Assembly: GCA_030142905.1 (NCBI GenBank) | Contig: JASJOG010000234.1 | Location: 146,001-210,000, forward strand | DNA length: 64,000 nt | Source: Heliopora coerulea | Lineage: Eukaryota > Cnidaria > Anthozoa > Scleralcyonacea > Helioporidae | Reading direction: 5' to 3' | Part shown: positions 1 through 12,487 of the stretch, in pieces | Numbering within the stretch: position 1 is the first letter of the stretch | How the letters are laid out: every line of letters begins with the position of its first letter | Notes under the pieces: model-generated | Database searches by the model: none | Seen by the model: the letters and a program-made list of their open reading frames with translations, nothing else | Told to the model about the DNA's origin: nothing | Position numbers and translations under genes: made by a program

Positions 1-3000
1 AAAAAACTACAAACCTTTTGTTGCATTCGGCAGCTACTCCTCTCTTGCACGATTCGGTGTATGCCAGCTTGTACAAAACCTTGTTTTTCATAAAAGGAGT
101 AAAAAGCGGAATGTTCAGCAACACAAGACGTCTTTGATTCATAACATGCGACAGTTGAAGCGTAACTTACCAAGAACACCAAACAGTGAAGTAAGATTGT
201 GTAAAAGAAAGCAATAGCTCTGGCAACTTTATTAGATAAGATGAATTTCCCCTTAAAAAGAAAGCAATGATTGCTGTCAATTACTTTGCATAATGTCAAC
301 AAACAAACGAATAAACTGTACTCACCATATTCAACGTAACTTTGTCGTGTGCACTAAGACCCATGTACCGTTGTTGTTTTTCCTGTGGAAGGTAAACATT
401 GACATGAATGTCGTTTTTCGTTTTTTTCTCAAATTATATTCATTTATCTCAAAGGAGTGCTTTGATTCAAAGGACCAGCTGCATTCTTCTTGCATCGGAA
501 AAATCAAAAATTAAACGTTTAACTGTTTTCAAACCAAAGTCCTGTAAACTATTGTCGTACAACAAATTGCTTTGTTATCGTATAGCACGACAAGATGAAA
601 CGATTAGACACCTAGTTGGATAGCCAACGTTGTTTATACCTTGCCAGTTTAATAAAATGTGTGTTATTACCAATATGACTCATCGTTACTTACGTTTTTG
701 TTAAACGCAGCGAAGGGATCAAGCCGGGCTTCATACTGTGAGGAATATTTACTAACAGTGGTCTCATCTTCACGACCTGAACCGCTCTGTGAATAAAAAC
801 ATACACTTCAATATGTGGAAATCAAGCTCCTAATTCTGCATAAATAACTGACACACGAAAACAACTAGTTCAACTGATTTCCCTACAACGATGGCCTAAG
901 TTTCGAAGACTAGGAATCTTCTTCCTGAAGCCTGTGCCTGGCTTGGAGTAAGACTCAGCTAGAACTGCATTGAACTAATGAACTGTAGGATATATTTAAA
1001 TCCCAATTGCGGTAAAGTGAAGCATTTCTCTGTCTACGCTGAGAAATTTAGGACTAAATACCATACATCATCTCCCGGGTTCGTTGCCCTACATCTGCTG
1101 TAAACGAAATACTGGGTAATGTTTTTTCCTTTTTTTCTAATCTCTTTTCATCTTGCCAGCTTCATGATATCCAGCAAAACGGCAATATTGCTCAATAATT
1201 CAAAACTTACTTTGTTCGGATAACTTTGCAGGAACCTAATTTTTTCGTACAGTTTGACGTTGTCGGATCGAAGAGTATCGATCTCGTTTTGAAGTAAGCT
1301 GGTTTGTCTCTGCTGATGACGGGATTGCTGAAAGAAGACAGAAGTTTTAAAAGTGAGTTTCCAAAAAGTAGTCATCACTGTAATTTAAGAAAACTATACC
1401 AAGCAACCCTCGCTTCCGGGACGAAATTAACTGTTAGACAACATGCAAACTTTGGGTCAGAGATTTCGCGTAGAACTCAGTCTAACATAATGGAAATTGT
1501 ACACTAACTTACCACACTTACTCTTCCCCTTTCTTTGCAAACCTTTTTCTTAAAGCCTCGACCAAAAAAGGATTAGAGTACACGAGACTTGAGAGTTAAG
1601 AGTTAATACGAGCGTTACTTCGACTTTTCAACAGCACAGTCAGGGATGGCCATGGATTTAAACTGTAATCTAGAACGCTTGAGAGAGCACAAGAGCTCTT
1701 GAATTGTTTGGTAAATACTTACAGCTTCGAGTTCCATGTTGCGCATTCTAAACCTCTCTCGTTGACTCGATATGATTGGAAGTAAAGAATCTGAAGGGAT
1801 TGTTCCTTCGGGCGAGCTCGGATCTATAAAAAAGACTTACTCTGTTAAGGACAGATAATTATCGGTAAACTGTATAAAAAATAGGGGAAAAAAATCAAGA
1901 TTATACCGAACCCAAAACTTGTACCTATGTTTTGTTTTTCGTTTTTGTTGTTTTCATTTTAATAGTAGCAACGCCACTCAACGCAGTATTTTCTTAAACA
2001 TTTAACAAGACATTTTCGAATTCACATTTGCTTTAACACGACGCCTAGGGCCAAACCCTTAATATGAAAGTTACATTCAATTCATATGGAATGAAAAACA
2101 CGTTTTCATATGACACGTTTTGCTTTAAGTGTCGTTCTAAAAACAGAATCATTTACGAGTGAGCGACATACAGTATACTTCACTTCAGATGTGTGGCTGC
2201 CAGGAAGATGGGAAAATATTTTGTGAAGGAAAGAACATATAAATGCATATGGTCACCTTACCAATGGAGGTCGAAGTTTTTACATTTTGCACAGCCGCGG
2301 CAACCAAATCCGCGTCTGACGTAGGAACAGCCTCGCCCTAAGGTTAAAAAAAATACGATGAAGATGGAATACTGGAACTCCCTTCGTTCAGTGATACTTA
2401 GGGAGTTAGTGAATACAAACGTGATTTAAAAACAATTGATAAAACCTAATGACAATTTTCAAGAGTTGACGAAAGCTGATTAGATTCGAGATGATGGAGT
2501 TCACGATTACTAGTTGATGAAAGTTATTTACAGTCGATAACTTCTGATAGTCTGTATAACTTCATGTGGGTGGACAAGCGCTGACGAGAATTCATTTAAA
2601 TTGGTATCAGCTGGTTTGTATATAAGCTGGTGAAATATGACGGGAGCTGGTTAAATTTGACGACAGTTGGTACGATGTTAGTAGATTTAGTATGTAGGTT
2701 GACGAAGTCCATGAGGGTTGATAAGGGTTGGCCAGAGCGGACAAGGGGTGGTGGTAAGTGACGAGACTTGGTAAAAAATTTGTGATAGATTTCCAGGAAT
2801 TTCTGAGTGCTGATGAGGATTAATGGAGATTGAGGATTCAAGTAGTTGCTAAGGCTTATTGAAAGCTTGCGAGAATTGATAAGTTCGTTAGAGTTCGTGA
2901 GAATTGACAGGAATCCGAGTGGAAGAAATTGGTGAAAATTCGTGGTAGTTTTTTAGATTAGATAAGGGTTCATCAGTTTTGAAGAAACTGACGGAATTTA

Positions 3001-6000
3001 ATAATTCCTGAATGAAACACAAAGTAAATGGGTATCGAGACGGCGTTTGAATTCGACAATTATCAACCTGATCTTCTTTTTCAACACGGATTCGTTTGAA
3101 TTGTAATATCATACTGTCGAAAGCAGTGTTTCATCAGATATCCAATGACCACAAAGCTAGTTAAAAAAACTCGTCTATCGCCTCGTTTTTCAACAAACCT
3201 CTCGGTATTTGGATATCTAATAAACATTCTCTCTTGTGTATAATTTACGGGAATATTGATGTGAGCCGTTGAGCGTGAATGAAAGTCAAAGGGACCAAAG
3301 CTTCTTACCTCTCCCTGACCTCGAAGAGTGGAAGGTAAAGCGTTCACTGAAAGTAAGTCGCTTTCTAATTGGGAGATCAACTCCTTCTGTTCCTTTAAAG
3401 TGTGCACAGCCTCAGTGTACTGTTTCTGGAGATCAGCATGGCGATCTAAAACAACAACACAGTTTCGCAAAGATATTCTCATTTTTCCAAGGTTTAGTAC
3501 TTAAAGTTCTCGGTTGGCTGTCACAGAGTAGTAATATTGAAAGTTTTCCCGTCATAGGTCTTCAACAAACCTTGTTAATTTTGTCTCAATCTCCACTCAT
3601 TAATAGATCATTGATACTGCATTCAACCATACTTATATTGTACATAATGGTGACTTACATTGCCGTCACTGAGTAGTTAGCTTACCAGAAATTTCTTGAT
3701 TGACAAATTTTAGCCTGGTATTCTCAGACTGCAAGCCTACAACACAAAAATGGCATTAACGAGTTATGCAATTTCATAGGAAAGAGCTAGTTAAATTTTT
3801 AAAATGCGATGACGAACAGACCGACTACATAAATGTCACGACACATAATTTTACACGAATACCCTTAACTATATTTTTTTGAATTCTAATCGAAAAAGAC
3901 AATAACTGGGTACGAAGAGTAATCATGAATAGAATACAAAAGAATGGCATCGAGACTATGGTTGTATAAAGATGAATCATGGTTATCCAATTGTTTCATT
4001 AAATAAAATATGTTGGCAAAGCGCTTAGGCGAAAATCTAGAATATCATGCATGCCACTCACTTCGATTCTTTTCCAAAAGAAGCATTTCCAAAGACTTGT
4101 TGGTGTCCTGTATGATAAAGTACATGTTAAAATGTATTATTGAGCAATACAATCATACCGCTGCTCTAACGCTAAAGTGACAATTACTTTAATACAGAAG
4201 CTAGCACCTGTTCCTTTTCACTGCTATCTTCACTGGACATTCCTGAAAATTCGACAGACTTCAAAATGCTGAAATAACGAAAAATATACAGGAAGGTTGC
4301 GGATGAGTGTAAAAAGAGTACAGAAGAGATTGGACCGGAAGTTAAAACATAACTTAAGAAAGGGATGGACGGGAATTTATGGAAAGACATGGCAAGGGAT
4401 GAAGAGAAACAGAACGTGAAGGAAATGAAAGGAAGGACGATAAAGTTTAGCGAAATTGAAGCAAGGAAGGAGAGGGAGATAGTAGAGGAAATATCATAAT
4501 CAGGAAAGCGAAAAAGAGAGGGACGAAAGAATGAGAATCAGTACAGGACTACAGGAGGTCAAACTGTAAAGATCACTCTAGATTTTGTTGACCTACTTCA
4601 GTTCTCTGAGAATTTCTTCGTAATCAGACTGTTGTTTAAGCTTCTCTTCCTGAAAAGAGAACCAGTTGTTAACCTAACATATGTACGCAACAGGAAGGAT
4701 ATTGGAGATGAGCTCACCAGTCTGTGAATTGTATTCGTCTTCGAAGCTAGCTGCTCCTCACGTGATGTGACCTATAATTAACAGAAGACTTATTGCCTAA
4801 TGATGTAAAATTTGGCGCAAGTAAAGAGACGAAAGTAAGGGACGAAGTAAGTGGACTGAGAAGAGAGATAAAATGCCAATAATTTAAACTTCCTCGGTAC
4901 GTACCCGACTTTTTAATTTTATTCTGGCTAACGCCAGACGATTTTACACGTCAACGGGAGACGTCTTGGACAGGAAAGGGTTAACGTCAGAGCGAAATGT
5001 ATTTTTGCGATGCAAAATGCAAAAAGCAAAACGTGAAGGAGTCTCAAGGTCTTTGATCGGTTTGCTTATTTGGTAAACAACAAGAACTGTTTGAGAATAA
5101 TGTACAGCATTGGGTTTGAACATCGCATCTCGCCTTTATTAGATACACTACCTGGTGTATTCCAGCCTCTCGCATTTTATTCATGGCAGCTTGTAACCGT
5201 TGGACGTCCTCGACCAACTGTCCAACCTGAAGAAAGAGAAGAGACAGTTATAGTTACCATTCAGTATGGTTACTGATGTCGTGCAAGATAAAGGTAGCAC
5301 AAATAGTACCTCTTTCTCCTTGGAAGAGAGTTCACGTTCTAAAGTGGATCTTGATATGGAGTGGAAGGCATCTTCCTACAGTAAGAACTCAGGCTAGTAA
5401 GTTAACTTAAGGGCAGTACGAAAGAACGGAATGGGAGTAAGAGAGGATGAGGAGGGAAGGAGGGAGGAAGGAAGGTAGGAAGGAAGGTTGGAAGGAAGGA
5501 AGGAAGGAAGGAAGGAAGGAAGGAAGGAAGGAAGGAAGGAAGGGAGGGAGGGAGGGAGGAAGGGAGGAAGGAAGGAAGGAAGGGAGGAAGGAAGTGAGGA
5601 AGGGAGGAAGGAAGTGAGGAAGGGAGGAAGGGAGGAAGGGAGGAAGGGAGGAAGGGAGGAAGGGAGGAAGGGAGGAAGGGAGGAAGGGAGGAAGGAAGGA
5701 AGGAAGGAAGGAAGGAAGGAAGGAAGAAAGGGAGGGAGGGAGGGAGGGAGGGAGGAAGGAAGGAAGGAAGGAAGGAAGGAAGGAAGGAAGGAAGGAAGGA
5801 AGTGAGGAAGGGAGGAAGGGAGGAAGGAAGGAAGGAAGGGAAGGAAGGAAGGGAAGGAAGGGAGGAAGGGAGGAAGGGAGGAAGGGAGGAAGGGAGGAAG
5901 GAAGGAAGGAAGGAAGGAAGGAAGGAAGGAAGGAAGGAAGGAAGGAAGGAAGGGAGGTAGGAAGGGAGGAAGGCAGGGAGGGAGGAAGGAAGGAAGGGAG

Positions 6001-9000
6001 GGAGGGAGGAAGGGAGGAAGGGAGGAAGGGAGGAAGGGAGGAAGGAAGGAAGGAAGGAAGGAAGGAAGGAAGGAAGGAAGGAAGGGAGGGAGGGAGGGAG
6101 GGAGGGAGGGAGGGATGGATGGATGGAAGGATGAAACGAGGGAAGAAACGAAAGAAGTCAGGTAGGCAATCACGAGCGATAGACAGACAAAAAAACACGC
6201 GGACAGGGAAAGGAGGTTGTAAATTGCACGGAGTCGGTGAAAGTGAACATGACTGAAACAACATACCACATTTGTTCTTGATCTTTCATCGGACATCTTT
6301 AAGAAAAATCAACATTTAAAATGATAAACAAAATTTAACTGTAAAAGAAAAAAGGATAAGCTTCTACTGGATGCTGGTGAAAGTGTAACTCAGCTTACAC
6401 CTGAACACCAAGAAATGAACTGAGAGTTGGAGCACGTCGTTCCTGCAACTAATTCTACCGCTCTAACGCTACACGTTATAAAGAGGTTGGCAAAAGGGGG
6501 GTCTCGATCGTGGTTTACGGAAAACAGAACGGTCATTCCACGTTTCATAAATTGAGGCACTACTCAATTCAGGTTTCATGAAAACATATTTTTCAAATGG
6601 TTTGTCATGTGTGTTACGCAAGTCGCGTTTCACAAGATCTTAAAAAGTCATTTCACACTTAACGTAAATATCAAATGACCATTCAAGAATCACAGAAACA
6701 CTCTTTACCACCCTCTTAACATATTTAAAAGACAGTCTCCTGCTACCTCAATTTGCAATATTATTTCGAAGTGTCAAGCAGCGCATGGGTGGGAAAAAGA
6801 CTAGCCTCTCTACAAGGTAATATTGTTCAACAAATAAATTATAGTTACCTGAAGTTCAGACTTCGTCTTGTTTAACTGTTCATTGAGGGATTCTACATGG
6901 CGTTCAGCCAGCAATGCTCTCTGTAAATAGTTTTAAGGTATACTCATGAAAAACGGGAAAAAAACAAAATTCTAAACTTTAGAATCATAGTCAGGATAAA
7001 ATGAAGTAAAAATAAAACTTTCCCACAAAATTTTCAGGTTGCTGTGCATTTTTACAATATTGTACCTCCACTGCTTTTTTGAAGCAGTTGGCAATAATTA
7101 TCATACCTGATTCGCTCTCTCGACTTCCGCCTCCAATAATTCAATCGCGGAGCCTCTAAAATCAGTGTAATGCAACGTTTCCTTAAGTTAGTAACACGCA
7201 CTTGAATAGAGGGAGTACTTAGCCTAATGGAAAGTTAATCCATTTCTGCCAAGATGGCCTTGGGGATGTTTGGAAAACAATATAGAATTTAATACGTGGA
7301 TCATCGGGATGTCTGTATAGGCTGGAGTGGCCCCAGACGGGACCATAGTTCCCCATTAGGGAACTTTAGCCCTCCCGGTTGGGGAAAAATGAATGATTTG
7401 TTGGGGAATTTTCACTGATTAAAACACATTTACATATTGTACAAATTATGAGCACACATCATTGATGATTTAGAGAAAAAAGGCAACAGACTCCTCTCTT
7501 AATATCAACTCTAAAAGTAAATTGTTTCTTGTCAGTTGTTGCAATTATTCTTGGAAAAAATAGCATGATGTTTTCAACCTTAAAATAAGGAAATTATAAA
7601 AGGGGGATGGCCCTGGTCACTCTGGCTTAGCCCCCTTGTTGGAGACGTTAGCCTCTGCATCGAGGAATTCCTGGTGCCACCCCAGTGTATGTATGAGAAC
7701 CATCCCTGGACTGTCTCCAGTCAACAGGTATAATTGTCTGATATTAGCCAGAACAGAAGAGTCTTGCATCAGGCAAAGTTAAGTTATGAAAGGTCATTCA
7801 GGGAAGAATGTGTTAAACTGACAAAAACATGAAACTCTATTTAACAATTTAGTTTTGATTCTTTCATGGATTATTTACTTTCAGGTTACGACTTGCCTAG
7901 CTTCATTTTCTTCATCAAGTTTGGACTTCACATCAAACAACTCAGACTGTGTGCTTTCTAAAGCTACAATAAAAAGAACATTATATCATTTTGTTTTCAA
8001 ACTTGAGCATGAAGCTATTTCAAATCTGTATCTGTGTTTTGCAGACTGTTTAAACTGGCTTGAAATCTCAGTATAAGCAGAAGCAGAACTGTGTACACAC
8101 TAGAAGCATTTGAATAAAAAAAACACCATGTCGTATACTAACCTGCTTTCAGTACAGTAACTTCTTGTTCAGTTTCCCCCAACTTCTTTGCTACTTCAAG
8201 TTGAGTTTCTTGCATCTGCCTATATGAAAAGAAAAGAGCAAGAAGATTGTGAGTCTGAGGAATGATTTGGTTGAAAAATTCTTGAGCTGCCTTTCAATGT
8301 TGAGTCTCACTGACAGAAAAAAGAAGCCTTTTTAATATTTCCTCAAAACAGATGAAAAAAAAAATTTGTGATGAATTAAATTAACAGAAAAACTCTAAAT
8401 TTACTGTATGTGCACCTTTCTCTGTCAGCAAATATCTTCTGCAGTTCCTTCTCTTTTTCTTTTACCCTCATCTGCAAACAAAAAGCTCTTATATAAAAGA
8501 CAAGCTTGATGTAAATCAAAAGATTACAAATCATATGTAAGATATTACAAACCTTGGCTGTTTCTTCAATCCTGTCTTCATATTCTCTTACTTTTTCCTT
8601 GAGTCTGTTTATTGTAACTTCTATTTTTTCAGAAAAATGCGGAACTCTTATTTGACAGCAAAGGGCTACTTGCCTAATACTGGTTATTTCAACCAAAGTG
8701 AAAGTGCTTCCCATATAAAAATTAATGAGTATAGGCCAACAGTAATATCCTCTTTCCATCAAATCTGTTGTTTCTGAACACTGAACCACAATGAAATTGG
8801 ACCTGTGTCTGGTTTAGAAATTTTGTTCCTACAGGAGCCACTTGCAGAAACGAACAAACTCCCTGCAGGGCCTTCACACATAATGCCATATTTTGGGTGT
8901 CAATAGTATTTTTTTAAATTCTAGGATAACTTTGATGAACTTTAAGCCTGCAGTGAAAATTTGTTCTTAAAAAGCCAGAAAATACACTCACTGATGTAGA

Positions 9001-11806
9001 AATCAATGTGAATTATGCTATCATCCTTAATTCAAAAATGCAAGGATGTCTTAAATATAATCCTTTCTCAAATAGAATCAGTTGAAATACAACCCTTCCT
9101 CCTATCAATTGAAATTTGAGTTCTCCTTGGTCTTTTTTTTTTACTTCTGGCATGATTAATGTGAACAATTCAGAGTGTGACAAATAGCACTATGAAAATC
9201 TAGCACCCTGAGAATTAACTTGGTAAAATTCTATTAGAAACAACTTGCCATCACCACATTTTGGTCAAAAAAAATACCCCAAAATAACTCTTAATATCCA
9301 CAACCAGTGCAGCATCAGGAAGCCTGAAATGATTTTTGAACAACATTATGATACTTAATGATGCAAGCCATCCATACCCTGATTTTTTACTTCAGCAAAT
9401 TCAGTGTTATACTCTTCAAGAGTCTCACGAAGCTTTTTATTTTCAATTTCATAATCCTTTACAGAGAAAAAGGAAAATTCATATGTAAATGTTGAAAAAA
9501 GGGTAATTAAAAAAAAATGAAATAAAAAGATTTAAAAGGTAGCAATGAAGTACATAAACCAGAATAAGTATTTTTTCAAATTAGCACTACAGAAAAAACT
9601 TAAAATTGGAATGTCTAAAAATTAAATATAATGCTTACATGAAGTTTAGCAACTTTTTGTTGATTTGCATGGCATTGCTCCAGTACTGGTAATAGATCTA
9701 TAAAGCAATAGTTAATATTAAATCTGTACAAAAGTATCAATCTCAAAGTGGATTTTAAGTCAAATTGTAGTGTTTCACATTCATATACTATATTACAAGT
9801 TTGGCAACATTGTTTTTTGATGAACTTACCAGGAATATCAATAATTCTTTTATAAAGAGAGAGAAATGCTGTCTCAGATGCTTTGCTTCTTTTTGTAAGT
9901 GAGTCAATCTATATAATATTTAAGTACAGCATGAAATTGTTACTATAAGATCAACAGCTTTGTCTGTCAACACTGATAAACTTGACTTACAGCTTCAGCA
10001 CTTTAATGCTGCATCATCCCACAATCTACAACAAGCCTGCCCTTGTAGATTAGTTTATACATTGGGAAGAGGCATGGAAGCAAATGGTATGGGCAGCAGT
10101 AGCATTTGCTGTTAGCACTAATGGATTATTTGAGGCCAGGTGGATTGTCAGACTGATGAACCAAAGATCAATTAGGTTTGAATAATTACAGGAATCAACT
10201 CAAGTTTTTCATGGTATATCTAGTTTCACTGTGTCACTGAAGTTGTATCAAATACATTGCTTTCACTTGTTTCTCATACTTCTACCAGTAAATGTACCCA
10301 CCTCTCCTTGGAAGTTCTTCAGTAGAGGAGCTACTTGCTTCCTGACATTCTAATAATTAAAAAGTTATTTCCAATTAAAATTTTGTCATCTTTGCTGAAT
10401 TCATTCTGAATACCAGTTATTCTTACAAGTTTGACACATGTAATTAAATGCAGAAGTCTCAAAAATATATAAAAATTTTACTTTTTTAGTAAATTGTGGT
10501 ACATGTAGATGCTGGATGCAAGGAAGCAGATCAAGGGTAAGTTAACACAGAAGTAAGTAAGGCAAAGGTAACATTATGGTTTTTCTTACATAAAAAACCA
10601 GATAACCTGCCAGTCACTGACTGACAGATATCACAGGCTACAGTCAGCTCTGAACAGAATATCTCATGATTATTTGACCCAAGTCATCTCAAAACATTGA
10701 GTTAGTGTGAGCAGAATTCAAACTTCCATTATCAGGTATCCATATTCCCATAACACCAACTGAGCTACTAAGCAGACTGGGAAGAGCAAACTTATAGAAT
10801 CTAATTTAAGTGCATCAGAGATTCAAGTAGCAATTAAATGCTTATCCATTAACTAAAGTCCAAAACTCCCTTGTTTGCTATTTCAGGGTCAATAAATTTT
10901 TATTTCCCATACCATTTAATGATCGGATTGAGAAGTCCATAAAGAAGAGAATTCAGTGATCCACATAGAGTGTAAGAGAATATAGTCTAGCTTATGGAAA
11001 GCATAATAATACAGCCAATGGAACTAAGTATCAGTTTACTGAGCATGGGTGCAATTAGGCATTTTTTGGGGACTGAGGTAAGTTGATATCTTACCTCTAT
11101 CACCCTAAATCTGAGCAAAGTTATTGACAGAACAGTTTTGAAGTTGGCTTGACTGCAGTTTAGCATACATCAGTGTGTTGCTGACCGGTTAGGATTAGGG
11201 TTTGTATTAGGGTTAGTAAGCCTGTGTTACTGTCACTATCATAATGGTTTATGCTAAACTGCAGTTGTACTCTGAAGTTACTCAATTGTACCAACTGTAC
11301 TAGGTCAACGTTCTTACTTCAGGTGTGTTTTTCTTAAACTCTTTGCTCAGTTCTACGAGTCTCTTCCGAGATACATCTGATTCATCCTGCCTGTTGGCCA
11401 ACTCGGTGGCGTCCAAATCCAATGCTTTCTAAACAGGAATTTTTAAAATGAATTAGAGAAACCTAAGGTGAAAGAACTCTTAGTGACAAGGTCAAGCATT
11501 ATCAAATCTTGACAGTTAAAGAAACATTAAGATAATTTCCAAGTATGTTTACATGATAAATTCTGCAGGCATAAAATCATTTAGGAATTTATATATACTG
11601 GGCAATTAATACAATTATATGAAACAATTGTTACACGTTGCAATGTCATATATTGTGTGAACTAGCTCATCTCAACTGCAGGAAACATGTAGAAATATTA
11701 TATTACTGACATATTTATCATAATGCATTACCTGCAAAGACACGAGGTCAAAATCTTTCCAAAAATCTCGCATCGAAGTAATCGAAGACGACGTAACAGC
11801 CGCCAT
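1..11806 (-). CDS. CUX1 (CASP): CASP, Golgi coiled-coil membrane protein (CUX1/COY1 family), 3' end off the window
   Basis: CASP is a tail-anchored golgin involved in intra-Golgi retrograde transport. I rebuilt 28 exons with consistent reading phase: 11732-11806, 11318-11428, 10302-10349, 9830-9908, 9639-9697, 9378-9456, 8553-8620, 8416-8471, 8143-8219, 7897-7957, 7107-7155, 6849-6920, 6267-6296, 5310-5375, 5152-5226, 4718-4771, 4597-4649, 4208-4268, 4062-4107, 3686-3736, 3309-3445, 2262-2337, 1723-1823, 1211-1327, 694-786, 326-382, 171-251, 15-79. That gives about 665 residues; human CASP has about 678, so only a short tail is missing. Diagnostic stretches are [81 protein letters not shown] and [12 protein letters not shown]. 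The body is coiled coil throughout. One membrane segment ([17 protein letters not shown], about residues 630-648) precedes a Cys-containing lumenal tail. The start is the first [11 protein letters not shown]. Intron 10 appears to be GC-AG. Weakest points are exon 13 (10 codons) and the last donor. Confidence 0.93.
2440..2960. repeat. Degenerate GTTGA/TTGATRAG-rich stretch
   Basis: About 500 bp of CASP intron 21 in which short words such as gttgacga, gttgataag, attgataag and agctggt recur at irregular spacing. The plus strand is strikingly poor in C. It reads like an ancient, decayed short-period satellite. No coding signal runs through it. Boundaries are approximate. Confidence 0.45.
3103..3249. 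mobile_element. Foldback MITE, family A, copy 1
   Basis: An inverted-repeat element of about 147 bp in CASP intron 21. The left arm contains gtttcatcagatatccaa and the right arm its near-complement ttggatatctaataaac. The centre has ctatcgcctcgtttttcaac. A second copy with the same arms and centre lies at 40413-40567. No coding capacity. The short length, long terminal inverted repeats and dispersal fit a non-autonomous DNA transposon; the superfamily is not known. Confidence 0.75.
4884..4985 (+). mobile_element. Short MITE, family B (CTCTGGCTAACGCCAGA), copy 1
   Basis: A roughly 100 bp element in CASP intron 15. The core is ttctggctaacgccagacg, containing the palindrome tctggctaacgccaga. The termini approximate ttaac-ctttc-ggtcc and its inverse. 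Five other copies or fragments lie in the window: 39417-39508, 42533-42634, 42630-42706 (inverted), 46715-46821 and 51886-51985. Confidence 0.75.
5443..6130. repeat. GGAA/GGGA polypurine microsatellite, about 690 bp
   Basis: Nearly uninterrupted purines on the plus strand: long runs of GGAA, blocks of GGGA and GGAAGGGA, ending in a short GGAT run. It fills most of CASP intron 13 (5376-6266). The nascent CASP transcript would carry the complementary CCUU-rich pyrimidine tract. Long Pro/Ser/Leu/Phe open frames on the minus strand and a Glu/Gly/Arg/Lys frame on the plus strand here are translations of the repeat, not genes. Confidence 0.97.
7319..7692. mobile_element. Possible MITE with GTGGCCCCAG-like ends
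   Basis: In CASP intron 10, a roughly 370 bp block starts near ctggagtggccccagacgg and ends near ctggtgccaccccagtg, imperfect inverse copies. It holds repeated gttggggaa and gttccccattagggaac motifs. It may be a non-autonomous DNA element. No second copy was found in the window, so confidence is low. Confidence 0.35.
11145..11280. repeat. Small foldback with telomere-like centre
   Basis: In CASP intron 2, ctgcagtttagcata and tatgctaaactgcag form perfect inverted 15-mers about 80 bases apart. Between them lie ggattaggg and attagggttag, resembling the TTAGGG telomere repeat. Too short to call interstitial telomere; more likely a foldback element. Confidence 0.5.
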
Positions 11807-12487
11807 CTTTGTTTCTTTCTATAAACCTCTATCCCCCCGGCGTATTCCAGAAACACCCGTCCGTTCACATTAGCTTATATAACATCAAGTAAAGAATTTA
11901 TTTTGGTACATTTTTCCTCATTTTACCATACGTATTTTGCCAATTTTGGGCCATAAAACCTAACTGAATGCATAGTTTTGTGCATTAAAACTGTTATGAT
12001 TCCTTCAATGCTTTGCTTAGCAATTCGGAGAGTATGTCCAATTAAGAAGAAGTGGCTCAATGTTTGTTTGAATTTGACGAAATTTACATTAAAAAGATTA
12101 ATTTCTAATTGAAAAGTTTATTTGCATTTAAGTTTGCACCAAAAAAAATTCCTGTGCCGCAAATTTCAATGTTAAATTTCCTCAAGAAATTTAAGAGATA
12201 AGCCCATTGGAATACTTCAGCTGATGCTATCTAATACTGTGAACCTATCACTGATCTTTATCCCAGGCTCTTTCCTGTACTCTTTTTACATTTTTGCTAT
12301 CTTTTTTTCTGTGAAATATAACTTCAGTGGTGTGGAATTAAAAACAACGTGCAAGTCCCACCAATGAACTTATAGGAATACTTCGCCTTGCAGTCAACTT
12401 CGCAATGCTATCTCAGATGAATCCGAGTGCCTGGAAAAAGTTTTGTCAGATGCAGTAGCTTACTGGACCAAGTATCTTTTGAAGCTT
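11807..12487. promoter_or_regulatory. Divergent CASP/RPAIN intergenic promoter region
   Basis: The 681 bp between the CASP start codon (minus strand) and the RPAIN start codon (plus strand). Both 5' untranslated regions and promoters must lie here. I see no clear TATA box and no long GC-rich island. A shared bidirectional promoter is an inference from the head-to-head layout. Confidence 0.6.

Noticed and set aside
3309..3736. CUT or homeodomain exons between the shared and CASP-specific exons
   Set aside because: The intron is only about 240 bp and has no such sequence.
5394..6296. Long Pro/Ser/Leu/Phe open frames on the minus strand and an Arg/Glu/Gly/Lys frame on the plus strand
   Set aside because: They are translations of the GGAA/CCTT microsatellite in a CASP intron and are bounded by real CASP exons on both sides.
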